The translations under genes were made by a program, and so were the position numbers. Shown in pieces: positions 34,320 through 45,200 of a DNA stretch of 64,000 bases (its first letter is position 1; each line of letters starts with the position of its first letter). Source of the DNA: Argyresthia goedartella (Eukaryota; Arthropoda; Insecta; Lepidoptera; Argyresthiidae); the NCBI GenBank assembly GCA_949825045.1, contig OX463824.1, positions 31,900,001 to 31,964,000 on the forward strand, given 5' to 3'. A model generated the notes under the pieces. It was not told the DNA's origin. It saw nothing but the letters and a program-made list of their open reading frames with translations, and did no database searches.

Positions 34320-35829
34320 TTTTTAAGGCATCGCGATTTTGAACCTCATGCCATGGTAACAAAATTCAAAACCTGTAACGGGAAAATGTATTACCGGCAA
34401 TGAGTTACCGTTAAAAATAGAGCAATGCCAAGATTTTTTTTAAAGGTTTTCACATAAAAACCTTCTCTATCTTTTTTAAAAAATGCAATCAAACTCCTCG
34501 CTGAAAAGCAGAGGAAATTTTCTAGCACATCCCCAAAGCCAAGTCACAGTTGCCTAGAACAAGTTTTGTTAGAATACCTAAACAAACTTAATTAGAACTG
34601 TTGAAAAATAAATAAATTTTTGTTCAAAATCGCAATGATTACCAATTTACACGATACATACGATAAACACGAAACAGTAATAAGTCTCCGATTAACACAA
34701 GTTTGGCCTTAATGGTCCCAAATAGTCTGTACTATCTTCGTTTTAAGGCATCGATCTACCAAAGACCCTGTAATTATTTCCCTGATAAAAACTTTACTCC
34801 ATAAAACACACACATTTCCATACCACATATATGTCGTTAAATGGTTAACTTTTGGCGACAAGCTGCGACTTTGGTGTATATTTCGTTGCTATCTTGTTAG
34901 CGGAGTGGCAGAGCACGTACGGATCACACGACTGGCATCACGGAATGAACTCATTCTGTATCATTTGTCATTTCATACTCTGCAGGGGAGCAAGTTGATA
35001 AGTTGGTAGAAGATTACTCTGTTATCTTCACGGTGGTACAATATGTCTGAAGAAACTCTTGGAGAAAATTATGTGCTAACGCTAACAGTCGTGCAGTTGT
35101 TTTGTTTGCAAGTTGTTATGAGTAATCTCCTATTTAATGCATTATTTCTACTATATACAATGAAAAAATAAACATCTAGGCCTATCCTATCACTAATGGC
35201 CTGTTTCACAAGTTATGTTTTTTTATGGATAAACCATTTCTGGCATATAAAAATATATACCTTTATTCGTGTATAAAATTTACGATTTATCTGAAAGATA
35301 AGGTTTATTCAAAAACTAACATAGTCCAAATTCTATATTCCTGAATTTTCAAATATTCTTAGCAAGTATTAACATGTAATTTTTGCCTCTTCTCTACCTA
35401 AACATTGGACCACATAACTTGTGTAACAGGCCATACAGCTACGAGTAATACGTTATCAAGTACTCTATGGAAATAAACTAAACTGCCACACCCATTCGCT
35501 CGGGTAAGGACAATCTCAGTATAATGACTTTTGCATAGGTTTTGTACGCTATCAACATGGCATAAGGTTAAAATTCACGATGCGCGATTATTCAGCGTTT
35601 CCTAGCGAAATTGTGAAAATCTGACAGACAGACATGAGAAACATTTATGGACAGGCTAAAGTTTAGCCTGTATGTAAGTTCATAAATGTTTAGTAACCGC
35701 TTAAAAACACAAAAAATATAGCGTCATGCCTTTTGATATATGGGGTGGTAGAGGCAGTTATGTCCCCGATTACCCAGTAATTCCATACTCCATTTTCCGT
35801 GAGAGAGGGCAAGCCTATCGTCTAGGATA

Positions 35830-35960
35830 TCAAGGCATGAAAGCTGTACGTGGATACAAAACGGTGTCTCCTGCCATCCCGTCGCTTTATCTGGTTCCTA
35901 CAATACAGCCTAACCTACTGTGGAAACAAGAAACAATTTATGTGCCTGTATGTACCTAAT
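35830..35960 (+). repeat. SINE family 1, diverged partial copy
   Basis: TATCTGGTTCCTACAATACAG and TTTATGTGCCTGTATG keep the order of the SINE body. Confidence 0.45.
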
Positions 35961-36404
35961 AGGACAAGCATGACCCTTCCTGCTTGCTCACTAACTTTTG
36001 TGCTAAACAGAAGATGCTGCGAGAGGTACCGGGATCATTACCCGGCGCCTCCACCAATGTAGGGATATAGTCACTTCTTTGAGAGCTAACTATACTTGAA
36101 TTATAAATTATAAGACTTGACTGGTATTGACTTGTATTTTTATTTATTTAGTTTATTTACACTTTGTATAAAAGGGATCCACAACTGGCTCGATAGCCAT
36201 TACGCTAATCCTCACTATATAATTTAGCTCAGTCGCTGGCCGAAGCCTAAGGTGAAGTGTGTCACATTGATTTCTCACATCCAAGCCTCTTTCTTTTTAA
36301 AACTACAAAATAAGTAACAGTGTCAAAGTGAACAGCCACTCTAAAGAGGCTCGTATACAATATAATCACATAAACAAATATCAAACCTTACAGTACCGAA
36401 GTCT

Positions 36405-36553
36405 AAGCCTAGGTGGCTGCAAGCGTATCAGCCTGTTCCTCTGCCAACCCATATAAGAAAAAAAGTTACTCACTAATAGCAATAAGCAGCTACAAGCAGG
36501 GCCTTACCTGTTTGCACTCCGAATTGTGTCCTTTATAGGGGATAGTGACGAAG
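36405..36553 (-). pseudogene. Decayed tandem duplicate of a Side-family Ig exon
   Basis: A unit of about 149 bp is repeated head to tail with 36554-36702. Within it, 36463-36543 reads LDFVTIPYKGHNSE and then a PCL stop LLIAI, matching DFGTISCIAHNSVG and GPCLYRLIAA of the exon at 36626-36765. The copied part covers only the last 27 or so codons plus the donor (gtgag kept) and flanking intron; the acceptor was not copied. The Ig cysteine is lost and a TAG stop interrupts the frame, so it cannot serve as an alternative exon. Confidence 0.75.
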
Positions 36554-36625
36554 TCCAAGCTTAGATGTCTGCAAGGGTGGCAAGCTGTGCCTTCGCCACC
36601 CCAAATAAGAAAGTAATTTACTCAC

Positions 36626-36765
36626 TGGCAGCAATGAGCCGGTACAAGCAGGGCCCTTCCTGTTCGCCCACCGAGTTGTGTGCGATGCACGAGATAGTGC
36701 CGAAGTCCATGTCCTTTGTCGGTGTATAGTTCAGGTTTGATGTGTAGCCGTTACTCGTGTAGGAG
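36626..36765 (-). CDS. Side-family gene exon: C-terminal half of the last Ig domain
   Basis: The exon is 140 bp: one base, 46 codons, one base. The acceptor is tttctgtag and the donor gtgagt. The sequence completes the Ig fold begun at 54658-54814: SNLNYTPTKDMDFGTISC gives the DxGxxxC motif, followed by AHNSVG and GPCLYRL. The joined codon AG+C is Ser. Just downstream on the minus strand (36405-36553) lies a tandem copy of the 3' part of this exon plus intron that has decayed. The real copy is the one at 36626-36765, because it alone keeps the frame, the acceptor and the Ig cysteine. Confidence 0.9.
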
Positions 36766-36879
36766 CTACAGAAAAAAATAATTAACGTTTAGATAATAAT
36801 AAGAAAGAGAATGACAGTCAAATCCAGTTGTGGAGAGAAGCAGCAGTAGAAGCGAGAATAATAATTACAGTTTTTAGAT

Positions 36880-37990
36880 ACTGGTACCAAGATCAGACCA
36901 GCGCAGTGAGGTGAGTAGGTTCACTTAGTGATGCTTACACACTTGACTGTGGTGTAAGGCAAGGTGGACTGACACCTCCTAGTTAATTTAATCTTTATAT
37001 TAATCAGTTGATTGAAGAACTGAGCAGCACAGAATAGGATGCTCTATTGACGGTACCATGGTCAATAGCATCTCTTATGCAGACGATATGGTGCTGCTGA
37101 GTCCCTCAGTCAACGGACTGAGAAAACTTTCAGGAATATGTGAGTCCTATGCAGCGACTCACGGGCTCAGGTATAATGTGAGTGAGATGATGGTGGTCCG
37201 ATCTGGTAGTGAAGCCCTTGAAAATATTCCTGTTGTATGACTCTGTGGATCACCTCTTTAAGAGAGTTGTTTTGTTTTTTTTTTCAGAATTCTTTATTAT
37301 GGAAGAATAAAAGTAAGTACACTTATAACGTAAACATTACGGCCATAGTTTCATTACATAATAAGGTTCACTTTATCAGGCTAGTACACCTACAAAAGCT
37401 TTTGGCACGAGTAATTTAGAGTCTATAGTCTAAATGATAAGTTTAACAGAAATATATACAAACTTACATTTTGCGATACTAATTTGTGAACTCATTAGTA
37501 GTTGAGTATCATTTTACTACAATATAATTAGAATTAGTCTTTAAGAGAGTAACACAGTTCAAGTAACTAGGTCACGTGGTCACAGATGACCTGGTCATTC
37601 CAAGCGAGGGAGGGCGATGGCGATCCGATGTAATATGCTGGCCCGCAGCTTGCTAGGTGTACAGGGGCAGTCAAACTGTCTCTATTCAGAGGTTTTTGCC
37701 AGACCTTTTACACCACAGCCTGTGGGTCAGATATTAGCAGAAGGCCTACCATAACCGGGTCCAATATAACAATGCACTGATAATGTTGTTGGGACTGCCA
37801 CGTTACTGTAACGCACTATGTTCGCTGAATATAGACGACTTCCTTACGATCTTGCGAAAAAGGATTGTATCCATAAGAACCAGAATACGCGGCAGTTCCA
37901 ATCGGATCCTCAGTGCATTGTTTGCTAAAGTAGATAGCCTGACATTGAAATTGTGGATGGTAGTGCACCTGCACCAAAACGGATATTGTC
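36880..37990 (+). pseudogene. LINE reverse-transcriptase relic (YADDMVLL type)
   Basis: RT motifs CGVRQGGL (motif B), LFNLYINQLIEEL and ISYADDMVLLSPSVNGLRKL (motif C) are readable. A thumb region with LGHVVTDDL and LGLPRYCNALCSL follows, then FLTILRKRIVSIRTRIRGSSN. Stops and frameshifts are frequent. A 270-bp retroinsertion at 37268-37537 splits it. A 15-bp inverted repeat (37981-37995/38023-38037) marks the right edge. Confidence 0.8.
37268..37537 (-). mobile_element. 270-bp retroinsertion with 13-bp target duplication
   Basis: Flanked by TCTTTAAGAGAGT at 37255-37267 and 37538-37550. A T-run at its left (poly(A) on the minus strand) and AATAAAG just inside show it is a LINE 3' end or SINE in minus orientation. 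It interrupts the RT reading frame of the relic, so it came later. Confidence 0.85.
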
Positions 37991-38037
37991 AGAGGTAATA
38001 GAGTGTTATATTCACTGTATTTCCTCTGACAATATCC

Positions 38038-40534
38038 AAATACATGTTTATTTAGTACCACCATATATGGATCTGGTTATTGTAATGTGTATCTGAAATA
38101 ATGATTATTTGAATTTGTATTCACCTGTTTCTCAAGGCTTTACAACTAAGTAACGGACTAAACTGACATTCGGAATAAGATAGAGTGTGCTCCTGAAAAT
38201 TCTCGAAGTGAGATTAATCGATAGAAAGTGTTCTCGTACCCGGAAAAGACTTGAGAAAACTCGAGTACTCGAGTCTATTACTATTCGAATAACGAATAGT
38301 TCATAGAGACTGGAAAGTGAGCAAAATCTGGATGAGTGAGTTTGACAGACCTCTAATAGACAAGTCCATCTATCGCACTTTCGACCGAAACATTATATAA
38401 TGCTTTTCACGACAATTGGGAGAACGGAAAGGCTTTTTTATATAATTTGATTATTTTTAGTAATTGGGCGCCCGTGCTAATCGAGGGTAACCACTCAGTG
38501 GCTAGGCTTTGGTCTTCTGTTGTACTTCTTCTATTATTTGCTAAATGCAGCGTCAACGTTCCAGTGACGTGACATCGATCTAACAAAGGTCGAGTTTGCA
38601 CGGCATGTTGTGCCATGGGTTGGGTATCCAAAAGAACATGCCTTGCAAACATGACCTTTGTCAGATCAATGACACATCATGTCACCTAGGTGGGCACGAC
38701 GAAATTTTCACTTCCATCACAAAAAATATATACTTGTGCGAAACCTTTGGTGCGCGAGTCTGACTCGCACTTAGCCAGTTTTTACTATTATCATTTCTAA
38801 AATTCAATAATTTAAGACTTTGTTACCTTGACTCCTTTTGAAAAAGTAATAAATATTAAAAGCAATTCCAATCAGACAGATGACATAAATACTGGAAACG
38901 GAACCGAGAAATGTAATTCCGTTAAGATCTGAATCGCTTTTCGGAGAAATCTCGTGATCAGTTTATAACAAAGTACAACTGAAACGATTTTCTAGAAGGT
39001 ATAAATAAAATAGAAAGTTCTGATATTAAGCTTGGTTCTGTAACTCTGGTCTTATGTAGGTACATTCGTCGTTCTAACGTGACGGAAAACACCGTGAGGA
39101 AACCCTCATTTCTATAAAAGGTGTGGCGATGGGCTAGCTCCCTGACACGCATAACGGAGTATTGAATAACGGGCTAAACGTGAGCACAACTGAGTATTGA
39201 ATAACGGGCTAAACGTGAGCATAACTGTGATTCTGCCACCCCGTATGGGAAAAGGCGTATCTAAGCAGTTTGTGATGAAGCTGTTTCTTATCGTCAACGC
39301 CGTCTTAGATAGACAAATTAAAAAGAACAAAGATACAAAATCAAAGCCAGTAACAGATGTCCACAAAAATACAAGAGATAAATTTAGATTGAGAAACTTA
39401 AACAGATAGAACAGTGTGCAAACTTGATAAATAAGATCTCTTACATGAATATAAAGTAAAGAGACAGGTATGTTTATTATTATGTTTATTTAAAATTATA
39501 TGTAGAATGATATGTAAATGATGTAAGATTTATGACGTGTGTGTGTGTGAGTGTATGAATGAGTGTGCGTGCATGTGTGTGGTTCACTTATTCCTCCTTG
39601 ATATTGTGTAATTTTTTAATAATGTCCTGACGGTATTTCGCCTTCGACGATGCAAGCGGATCGAAATTGTTATAAAGTTTATTAAATTGATTGGTAAGGC
39701 GAACCAGAGTTGAATTTTGAACATAACTGGTATGCGTGAGGGGGATAGCAAAAAGCCTTTTGGAAGTTTGACGAGTACGGCGCGACGGGACAATATGGGT
39801 GTCACACCCATATTCTTAGTCGTTTCCTTAGAGCCCCTTCGACTCAAACTTAACCAAGGCTTCCTTAAGGAACTTTTCAAAACCACCTTCAAAACGATAT
39901 TCACAGTCGTAACCTCGACCTTAGTTCGAGTTTCGTTATAACATTCCAATGGATTTGAAGCGTCGCGTTAATAACGTCGAGTCGGGTATTCGTACGGATT
40001 ATCAAAAACATGACCAATAAACTCTTCATTATCAAAATCTTCTTCTTTAAACATTTTTAAGAACAAATAACGTTTAAACTTGGACGACGAAGTGCGTTGA
40101 AAGCATCGTTTACAGTGTTGAGGACGCCTTAAAGCTGGTCGAGAGGTGCCTTGTTTGACAGTTAATTCCTCGACTCGAGTAAGGGAATCGCTGAAGTCGA
40201 GGAGATATTTATCAATTAAGCATACAAATTTCCTCAAGTGAGGTCGAGTCGAGTCGAGGAAATCTCGAGGAAATTACTAAGAATATGGGTAAAGATAGTT
40301 CAGAGAGAAGAGGTGAAGAATCAAGGCGGCCCGAAAGAATATCATGGAGAGGAGTGTTCCTAGTACTTTTTGACACTTAACACAATTTTTGACAGGTATT
40401 ACTATTATTGCCAAGATCACTATTTTGACAGCTGTCAATATTTGGCAGTGTAACTATTTTTGTTATTTCAAGTTATCGTGACTGCAAATTTAACAATATT
40501 TCTTACCTTTCGTTTACTAATATGTAACACTCCA
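38038..40534. other. Unassigned intron DNA
   Basis: No supported gene. 39780-39815 has a short palindrome (AATATGGGTGT / ACACCCATATT). 39968-40237 is open on the minus strand (FKEEDFDNEEFIGHVFDN) but unrecognised, possibly a decayed transposon gene. Confidence 0.4.
39157..39226. repeat. 35-bp tandem repeat, two copies
   Basis: GAGTATTGAATAACGGGC units at 39157-39191 and 39192-39226, differing at about one position. Confidence 0.85.
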
Positions 40535-40830
40535 CATAATAATAATAATAATAATCCTTTATTGCACAGAAAACACAGTGGAAATCATAACAGAAACAGT
40601 ATGCAAAGGTGAGCTTATTTCTAAAAAGAAATTTCTTACAGCTAACCTGTGAAGAAAAGAGAAAAATAAAATATAGAGAGGTAGTCCTAGTGTACAATTA
40701 AGAGTTAAAAGAAATAAATAAAATAAATATACTATCAAATAAATCACAATACACCCTACGTAAATACTATAAAATAAATAAATAGAATACAATAAATAAA
40801 AAGATATACATAAATACTATGAGATACCCA

Positions 40831-43815
40831 CTATTCGGAAGAGAGGAGATGCTGTTTCAATTTTTTCTTGAAAGTGACCAAGGATTTGCAATCCCTTATA
40901 GCGCAAGGAAGTGAATTCCACAAACGTATTGCCCTTAACCTAAACGAGTGCTCGTAAGCAACAGTGTTGTGCTGAGGAATTGACAAAAGTGACACCGTGT
41001 GAGATCTCCGAAGTCTATCCCCTGAGAAAAGATACTCAAAACGTTCACGAAGATATGCAGGGTAGCACGGATTTCTCAAAATATTGAAGAGGAAGGAGAG
41101 AATGTGCATATCACGACGAAGTCGGATCGGGAGCCAGCCTGATTCCCTACGATATTGGGACACGTGGTCGTACTTACGAAGTCCGAAAATAAACCGAATC
41201 CCGAGATTTTGGAGTCGCTCGAGTTTGTTCAGTAGATCTTCGTCCGCACTGGCCCAGCAAACATCGGAGTAGTCTATTAAAGGCAGAAGAAGGGTCTGAG
41301 CTAGCATGATTTTAGTCTGCCTAGGCAGGAAGAACTGCAAACGCCGAAGAGAATGAAAGGATGCAATGAATCGTCTGCTGACCTCACAAACATGGGGCGA
41401 CCAGGATAATAGATTGTCAAAAACAACGCCAAGATTTTTGGCTTTCTCGCTATACTTGAAAATGGTACCGTCAAATAGAACGGGATCAACGGACTTATTC
41501 TGCAACAAATCAAGTAAGTGCCGTGTACCTAGTATCATCACCTGAGACTTGTCCGGGTTGACTAATAGCCCATACGAAAGAGACCATTTCCTGATGTTGT
41601 CGAGGTCAGCATTCAAAGCCTCAACAGTCGAAGTCAGATCACACAGGGGAAAATGCCGATAAATTTGAAGGTCATCTGCATAAAGATGATACGAGGAAGA
41701 CAATACATCCGAGATGGAATGGATGAAAACTGAGAAGACAAGAGGGGAAAGGATGCCACCCTGCGGAACACCTGTAGAGAGCTTGCACCATTCTGTAGTG
41801 ACCTCTTCAGACTTGATGCGCTGCTGGCGGTCTCTCAAGTAAGAGTCAAACCAGCGAGCCGAGTGTGAAGAGACGTTAAGCGATTTTAAGATTTCAACAA
41901 GTATATCGAAGTCGACGCAGTTGAAGGCGCTGCTAAAGTCTAGGAGAGTCAGGACTGTCAGCTGTTTCTTATCCATTGCCAGTTGGATATCGTCAGTTAC
42001 CTTGAGTAGTGCTGTGGTGGTGCTATGCCCCGGTCTAAAACCAGACTGAAAAGGGTTCAGTAAATTCATGGAGGAAAGGTACGAGGACAGCTGGGTGTGG
42101 ACAATTGATTCAAGGATTTTGTAAAGGATTGGTAGGATGGAAATGGGACGGAACTCTTTGAAGGAGGACGGGTTAGACGTTTTAGGTATGGGTAACACTA
42201 ATGCTCTTTTCCACTGGCTCGGGAAGCAGTGCTCGCTCAGCGACGCATTGATTATATGCGTTATGGGTTGTAACAAATGATCAAGTACACTGAAAATCAT
42301 CTGAAAGCAGATCTTGTCATAACCTATAGCCTTTGACAATATTGCTAGAAAAGCCTTCTTTACTGCGCCAACTCCGACAGACCTGAGGTTGAAAGGTAAG
42401 CTACTGGATGTCTTTCTGGTGCGCAAGTAACGAATGGTAGCATCCTTGACAGGGGGGTCCATCACGACAGGGGAGACAGCAAAGAATTTGTTGAGACCGT
42501 TGAGGTCGACACTACCGGTTACTGCGTCCTGGGACTTACCAACACCGAGGGTCTTCAGGAACTTCCAAACCTGTGCAGGAGTGTAACTCTCAATACTCTC
42601 GTAGATATGGCGGCGTTTGGCATCTCGACAAAGACGGGTGCAACGATTACGGAGACGTTTGTATATAAGGAGATTATCGTCCGTCGGATCCTTCTTATAT
42701 CTACATTTGGCACGGTTTCTCTGGGCCATCAGACCCTTGATGGTGTCAGTAAGCCAGGGCGCAGGGAGATGTTTGACCCTAACCTTTTTGACAGGAGTAT
42801 GTTTGTCGAACAAACTCAGGACAATCGATTGGAAATGCTGGACTTTTTCATCAACGGGCTCACTACAGACGACAGGGGACCAGTCTATAGAGGCGGCATC
42901 AGACTCAAGGGAGCTGAGATCCATACCCTTGAAACTGCAAATATCCAGGAATTTCCCTGCGCGCTTAGGAGGCCTTAACTTGAACGAGAGATAAATCAGA
43001 TCATGAAAGGAGAAGGGGGCGTTAAGTTGGCCATGCGTTGCAACCTTGGATATGTTAGAAACAATCATAAGATCCAAGAGAGAGGGGGTGCAGTGGGGCT
43101 GGAAGTGAGTTGCACTCAGGGGAAGAATATTTAAATTTAGGGAGCTTACGATAGACTGGAGTTTGGCAGAGCGAACATCATTTTTAAGTAAACAGGTATT
43201 GAAATCACCTAGGATAAGTGTGTCACTGTATAGGTGAGATAGATCATTAAGGATGCTTTCAAAAGAGTCAAAGTAGTCGATGAGGAGAGAGGGGCTATAG
43301 AAGACACCCAGAAGGACCTTAGTGTGATGGAGGCATAGCTCAAGAAAGAGGTGTTCAGCGGATCCAGAGTACAGACTAGGTGAGTGGCTGATGACTTTGC
43401 AAGAAATGTCGGAACGAAGATAAATAGCAACACCGCCACCAGCCTTGCCCGTCCTATCATTCCGATAGAGCCTGTACCCCGGTAGAGCATACAAGGTAGA
43501 AGGAAGAGAGGGTTTGAGAAATGATTCGGAGATCAGAATACCATGAATGCTCTGATCGCTGAAGGAGTCGAGAAGGTCGACATGACGGGAATTAATGCTC
43601 TGAGCATTTATGTGAACGACGTTGAAGTTCCTACTGAGGTTGGAAAACACACGTTTAAGGGCAATAGGCAAAACGTCGTCCGTGGACGACAATCCACTTC
43701 CTACGCTATCGGAAGCTTCACTTTCGGAGTAGGAGAAGTAACTATCACTAAATAAGAAGGTATCCATATGAGTTATTATAATATAATAAATAGATATATA
43801 ATAAAATAAATACAA
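40831..43815 (-). CDS. LINE ORF2: endonuclease plus reverse transcriptase
   Basis: 994 codons, no stop. An AP-endonuclease-like domain spans about residues 65-280: VHINAQS (Asn), LISESFLKP (Glu), LILGDFNTCLL (Asp, Asn) and FSFHDLIYL, where the usual SDH motif reads SFH. The RT domain covers about 490-780: FRPISILPILYKILE, SGFRPGHSTTT, LTLLDFSSAFNCVD (motif A), STGVPQGGILSP (motif B) and HLYADDLQIY (motif C). Motif A has AFN where AFD is common; the presumed catalytic Asp in LLDF is kept. A C-terminal domain with RLWNSLPCAIRDCKS follows. It acts by target-primed reverse transcription with ORF1. The first 45 or so residues may not be translated, as a later Met could be the start. Confidence 0.9.
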   Translation of the reverse strand: MYLFYYISIYYIIITHMDTFLFSDSYFSYSESEASDSVGSGLSSTDDVLPIALKRVFSNLSRNFNVVHINAQSINSRHVDLLDSFSDQSIHGILISESFLKPSLPSTLYALPGYRLYRNDRTGKAGGGVAIYLRSDISCKVISHSPSLYSGSAEHLFLELCLHHTKVLLGVFYSPSLLIDYFDSFESILNDLSHLYSDTLILGDFNTCLLKNDVRSAKLQSIVSSLNLNILPLSATHFQPHCTPSLLDLMIVSNISKVATHGQLNAPFSFHDLIYLSFKLRPPKRAGKFLDICSFKGMDLSSLESDAASIDWSPVVCSEPVDEKVQHFQSIVLSLFDKHTPVKKVRVKHLPAPWLTDTIKGLMAQRNRAKCRYKKDPTDDNLLIYKRLRNRCTRLCRDAKRRHIYESIESYTPAQVWKFLKTLGVGKSQDAVTGSVDLNGLNKFFAVSPVVMDPPVKDATIRYLRTRKTSSSLPFNLRSVGVGAVKKAFLAILSKAIGYDKICFQMIFSVLDHLLQPITHIINASLSEHCFPSQWKRALVLPIPKTSNPSSFKEFRPISILPILYKILESIVHTQLSSYLSSMNLLNPFQSGFRPGHSTTTALLKVTDDIQLAMDKKQLTVLTLLDFSSAFNCVDFDILVEILKSLNVSSHSARWFDSYLRDRQQRIKSEEVTTEWCKLSTGVPQGGILSPLVFSVFIHSISDVLSSSYHLYADDLQIYRHFPLCDLTSTVEALNADLDNIRKWSLSYGLLVNPDKSQVMILGTRHLLDLLQNKSVDPVLFDGTIFKYSEKAKNLGVVFDNLLSWSPHVCEVSRRFIASFHSLRRLQFFLPRQTKIMLAQTLLLPLIDYSDVCWASADEDLLNKLERLQNLGIRFIFGLRKYDHVSQYRRESGWLPIRLRRDMHILSFLFNILRNPCYPAYLRERFEYLFSGDRLRRSHTVSLLSIPQHNTVAYEHSFRLRAIRLWNSLPCAIRDCKSLVTFKKKLKQHLLSSE

Positions 43816-44304
43816 TAAAACCTACTAAAAACACAAAAAAATAAAAAAGTCAAATCCAAAAAAACAGAAAGGCCCGAACCCAGCCAAACCCTGGGTTTAC
43901 AAAAGTATAGTACATATGGAAGGAAATACATTATACAAGATAAAAAATAATAGATGAGACGTGGGTGGGCAGCACAAACAAAAAAGAAATGAAGAAACAG
44001 CAAAGTGAATCCAAATACGAACATACAAGATCCGTTCGCACCGTCCGGTTGCCCGTCCGTTCCGTCCGGCTGTCTGCCCGTCCGTACAATAAATAATAAT
44101 AATAAAAAAAAAAAACAAGTACACAGACCACACTATGCTTGTCAAATGAAAGACTGCCTGCGTTACCTAAAAATAAAAAGTGAATCATTTAATCTAATCT
44201 AATTCAGTCTACCCTTTAACCACGTAAAATTACATTAATTTATAACAGAAAATATCCCGACCAAATCACGCGACGTATATTGCGCTGCACACGATGGGAT
44301 ACAA

Positions 44305-45165
44305 CTACTTTTTGGTACCTGCCTTCGTCTGGCCGGCAGTGGCACGCCTAGCGCTGGGTTCTCGCTGCTTGCTTGCCGAGGGCGCCGCAGAATCTGCTGC
44401 CGCTGCCGCAACCGCAACCCCCGCCACAGGCATAGGCACAGCCGGTTTACGAGAAGAGTCGGCGACCTTTTGCCCGGATTGCAGAGCAGAGGGAGGGAAC
44501 TTGCTGGTGTATTCCTGAAGCTCCGACATGCGCTCCACCTTCTGTCTACTTTTGTCGGGAAGCAGTAGGACAATCTTACCACCAGAAGTCCAGCAGTTCT
44601 GCACGCCGAAGTGTTTCCGGGCAGTAAGAAACACATCATGTCTGGACTTTGTCAGGAACTCTGATATGGTGGTTGCAGTGCCCTTCAATGCGGTTTTGCC
44701 GTTCCACACCTCCATACGGGCACCGAGTGTGGAGAATCTCATCAGTATTGGGCGCGTTTTGGCTGGCCTTTTGGGTCCAAGACGATGTACAACAGAGGCA
44801 CTCGCAATGCACTCAGGGGACACTTTTATTTGGTCGGATAGTATCCTTTTAGCCACATCATTTACCCGTTCCTTCTCATCTTCGGGTACTCCATGGAGAA
44901 GGAGCACCTTACGACGTGATGCAGTCTCCATCCTGTCCTGTCCAGCGAGCAACAAGTCAACCTGGCTGCGCAGCAAGTTTAGGCAGTTCCACGTGAACGC
45001 CTTGAACTCGAGAAACTCGCTGGCCAGGGAATTGATGTTGAGTGGGCTGCTAGATGAGGACATTGTGGCGCACTCACGGAGCTCCTTCTCATACCGGGCC
45101 ATCCTGCTGCTGAAGTCGGCTGCCATCTGCTCCATGTTGGCACTGATTTTTGAGCATAGATCCAT
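44305..45165 (-). CDS. LINE ORF1 protein
   Basis: 286 codons starting MDLCSKISANMEQMAADFSS. An N-terminal helical stretch with heptad-like pattern is followed by a central RRM-like domain: KVLLLHGVPEDEKERVND, VVHRLGPKRPAKTRPIL and RHDVFLTARKHFG. The C-terminal tail is Ala/Ser-rich and basic. This is the architecture of RNA-binding ORF1 proteins of L1/CR1-type LINEs, which package the element RNA. The open frame on the opposite strand (44528-45178) is a shadow. Confidence 0.85.
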   Translation of the reverse strand: MDLCSKISANMEQMAADFSSRMARYEKELRECATMSSSSSPLNINSLASEFLEFKAFTWNCLNLLRSQVDLLLAGQDRMETASRRKVLLLHGVPEDEKERVNDVAKRILSDQIKVSPECIASASVVHRLGPKRPAKTRPILMRFSTLGARMEVWNGKTALKGTATTISEFLTKSRHDVFLTARKHFGVQNCWTSGGKIVLLLPDKSRQKVERMSELQEYTSKFPPSALQSGQKVADSSRKPAVPMPVAGVAVAAAAADSAAPSASKQREPSARRATAGQTKAGTKK

Positions 45166-45200
45166 TGTGAGTGTGTAGTTGTAGTGAATGTTTATATATG

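Larger units (their letters stand above)
31459..36404. other. Intron DNA of the host gene, unassigned parts
   Basis: 31459-32135, 33498-34174, 34320-35829 and 35961-36404 lack recognised features except a two-step hairpin at 35639-35691 and a possible further exon scrap at 35963-36020. Confidence 0.4.
40535..45200 (-). mobile_element. LINE with open ORF1 and ORF2, near full-length
   Basis: About 4.65 kb: ORF1 at 44305-45165, ORF2 at 40831-43815, a 490-bp inter-ORF region and a 300-bp 3' UTR ending in an (ATT)n tail at 40535-40556. This layout and the non-poly(A) tail fit the CR1/L2/jockey group; the exact clade is not resolved. It has both ORFs open and is the best candidate here for a recently active autonomous copy. 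The 5' end is placed near 45200 because ORF1 starts there; no target duplication was found. Confidence 0.85.

Noticed and set aside
42607..42994. Two plus-strand frames of about 125 codons
   Set aside because: Antisense to LINE ORF2.
44528..45178. 216-codon plus-strand frame
   Set aside because: Antisense shadow of LINE ORF1, which has the recognisable domain.
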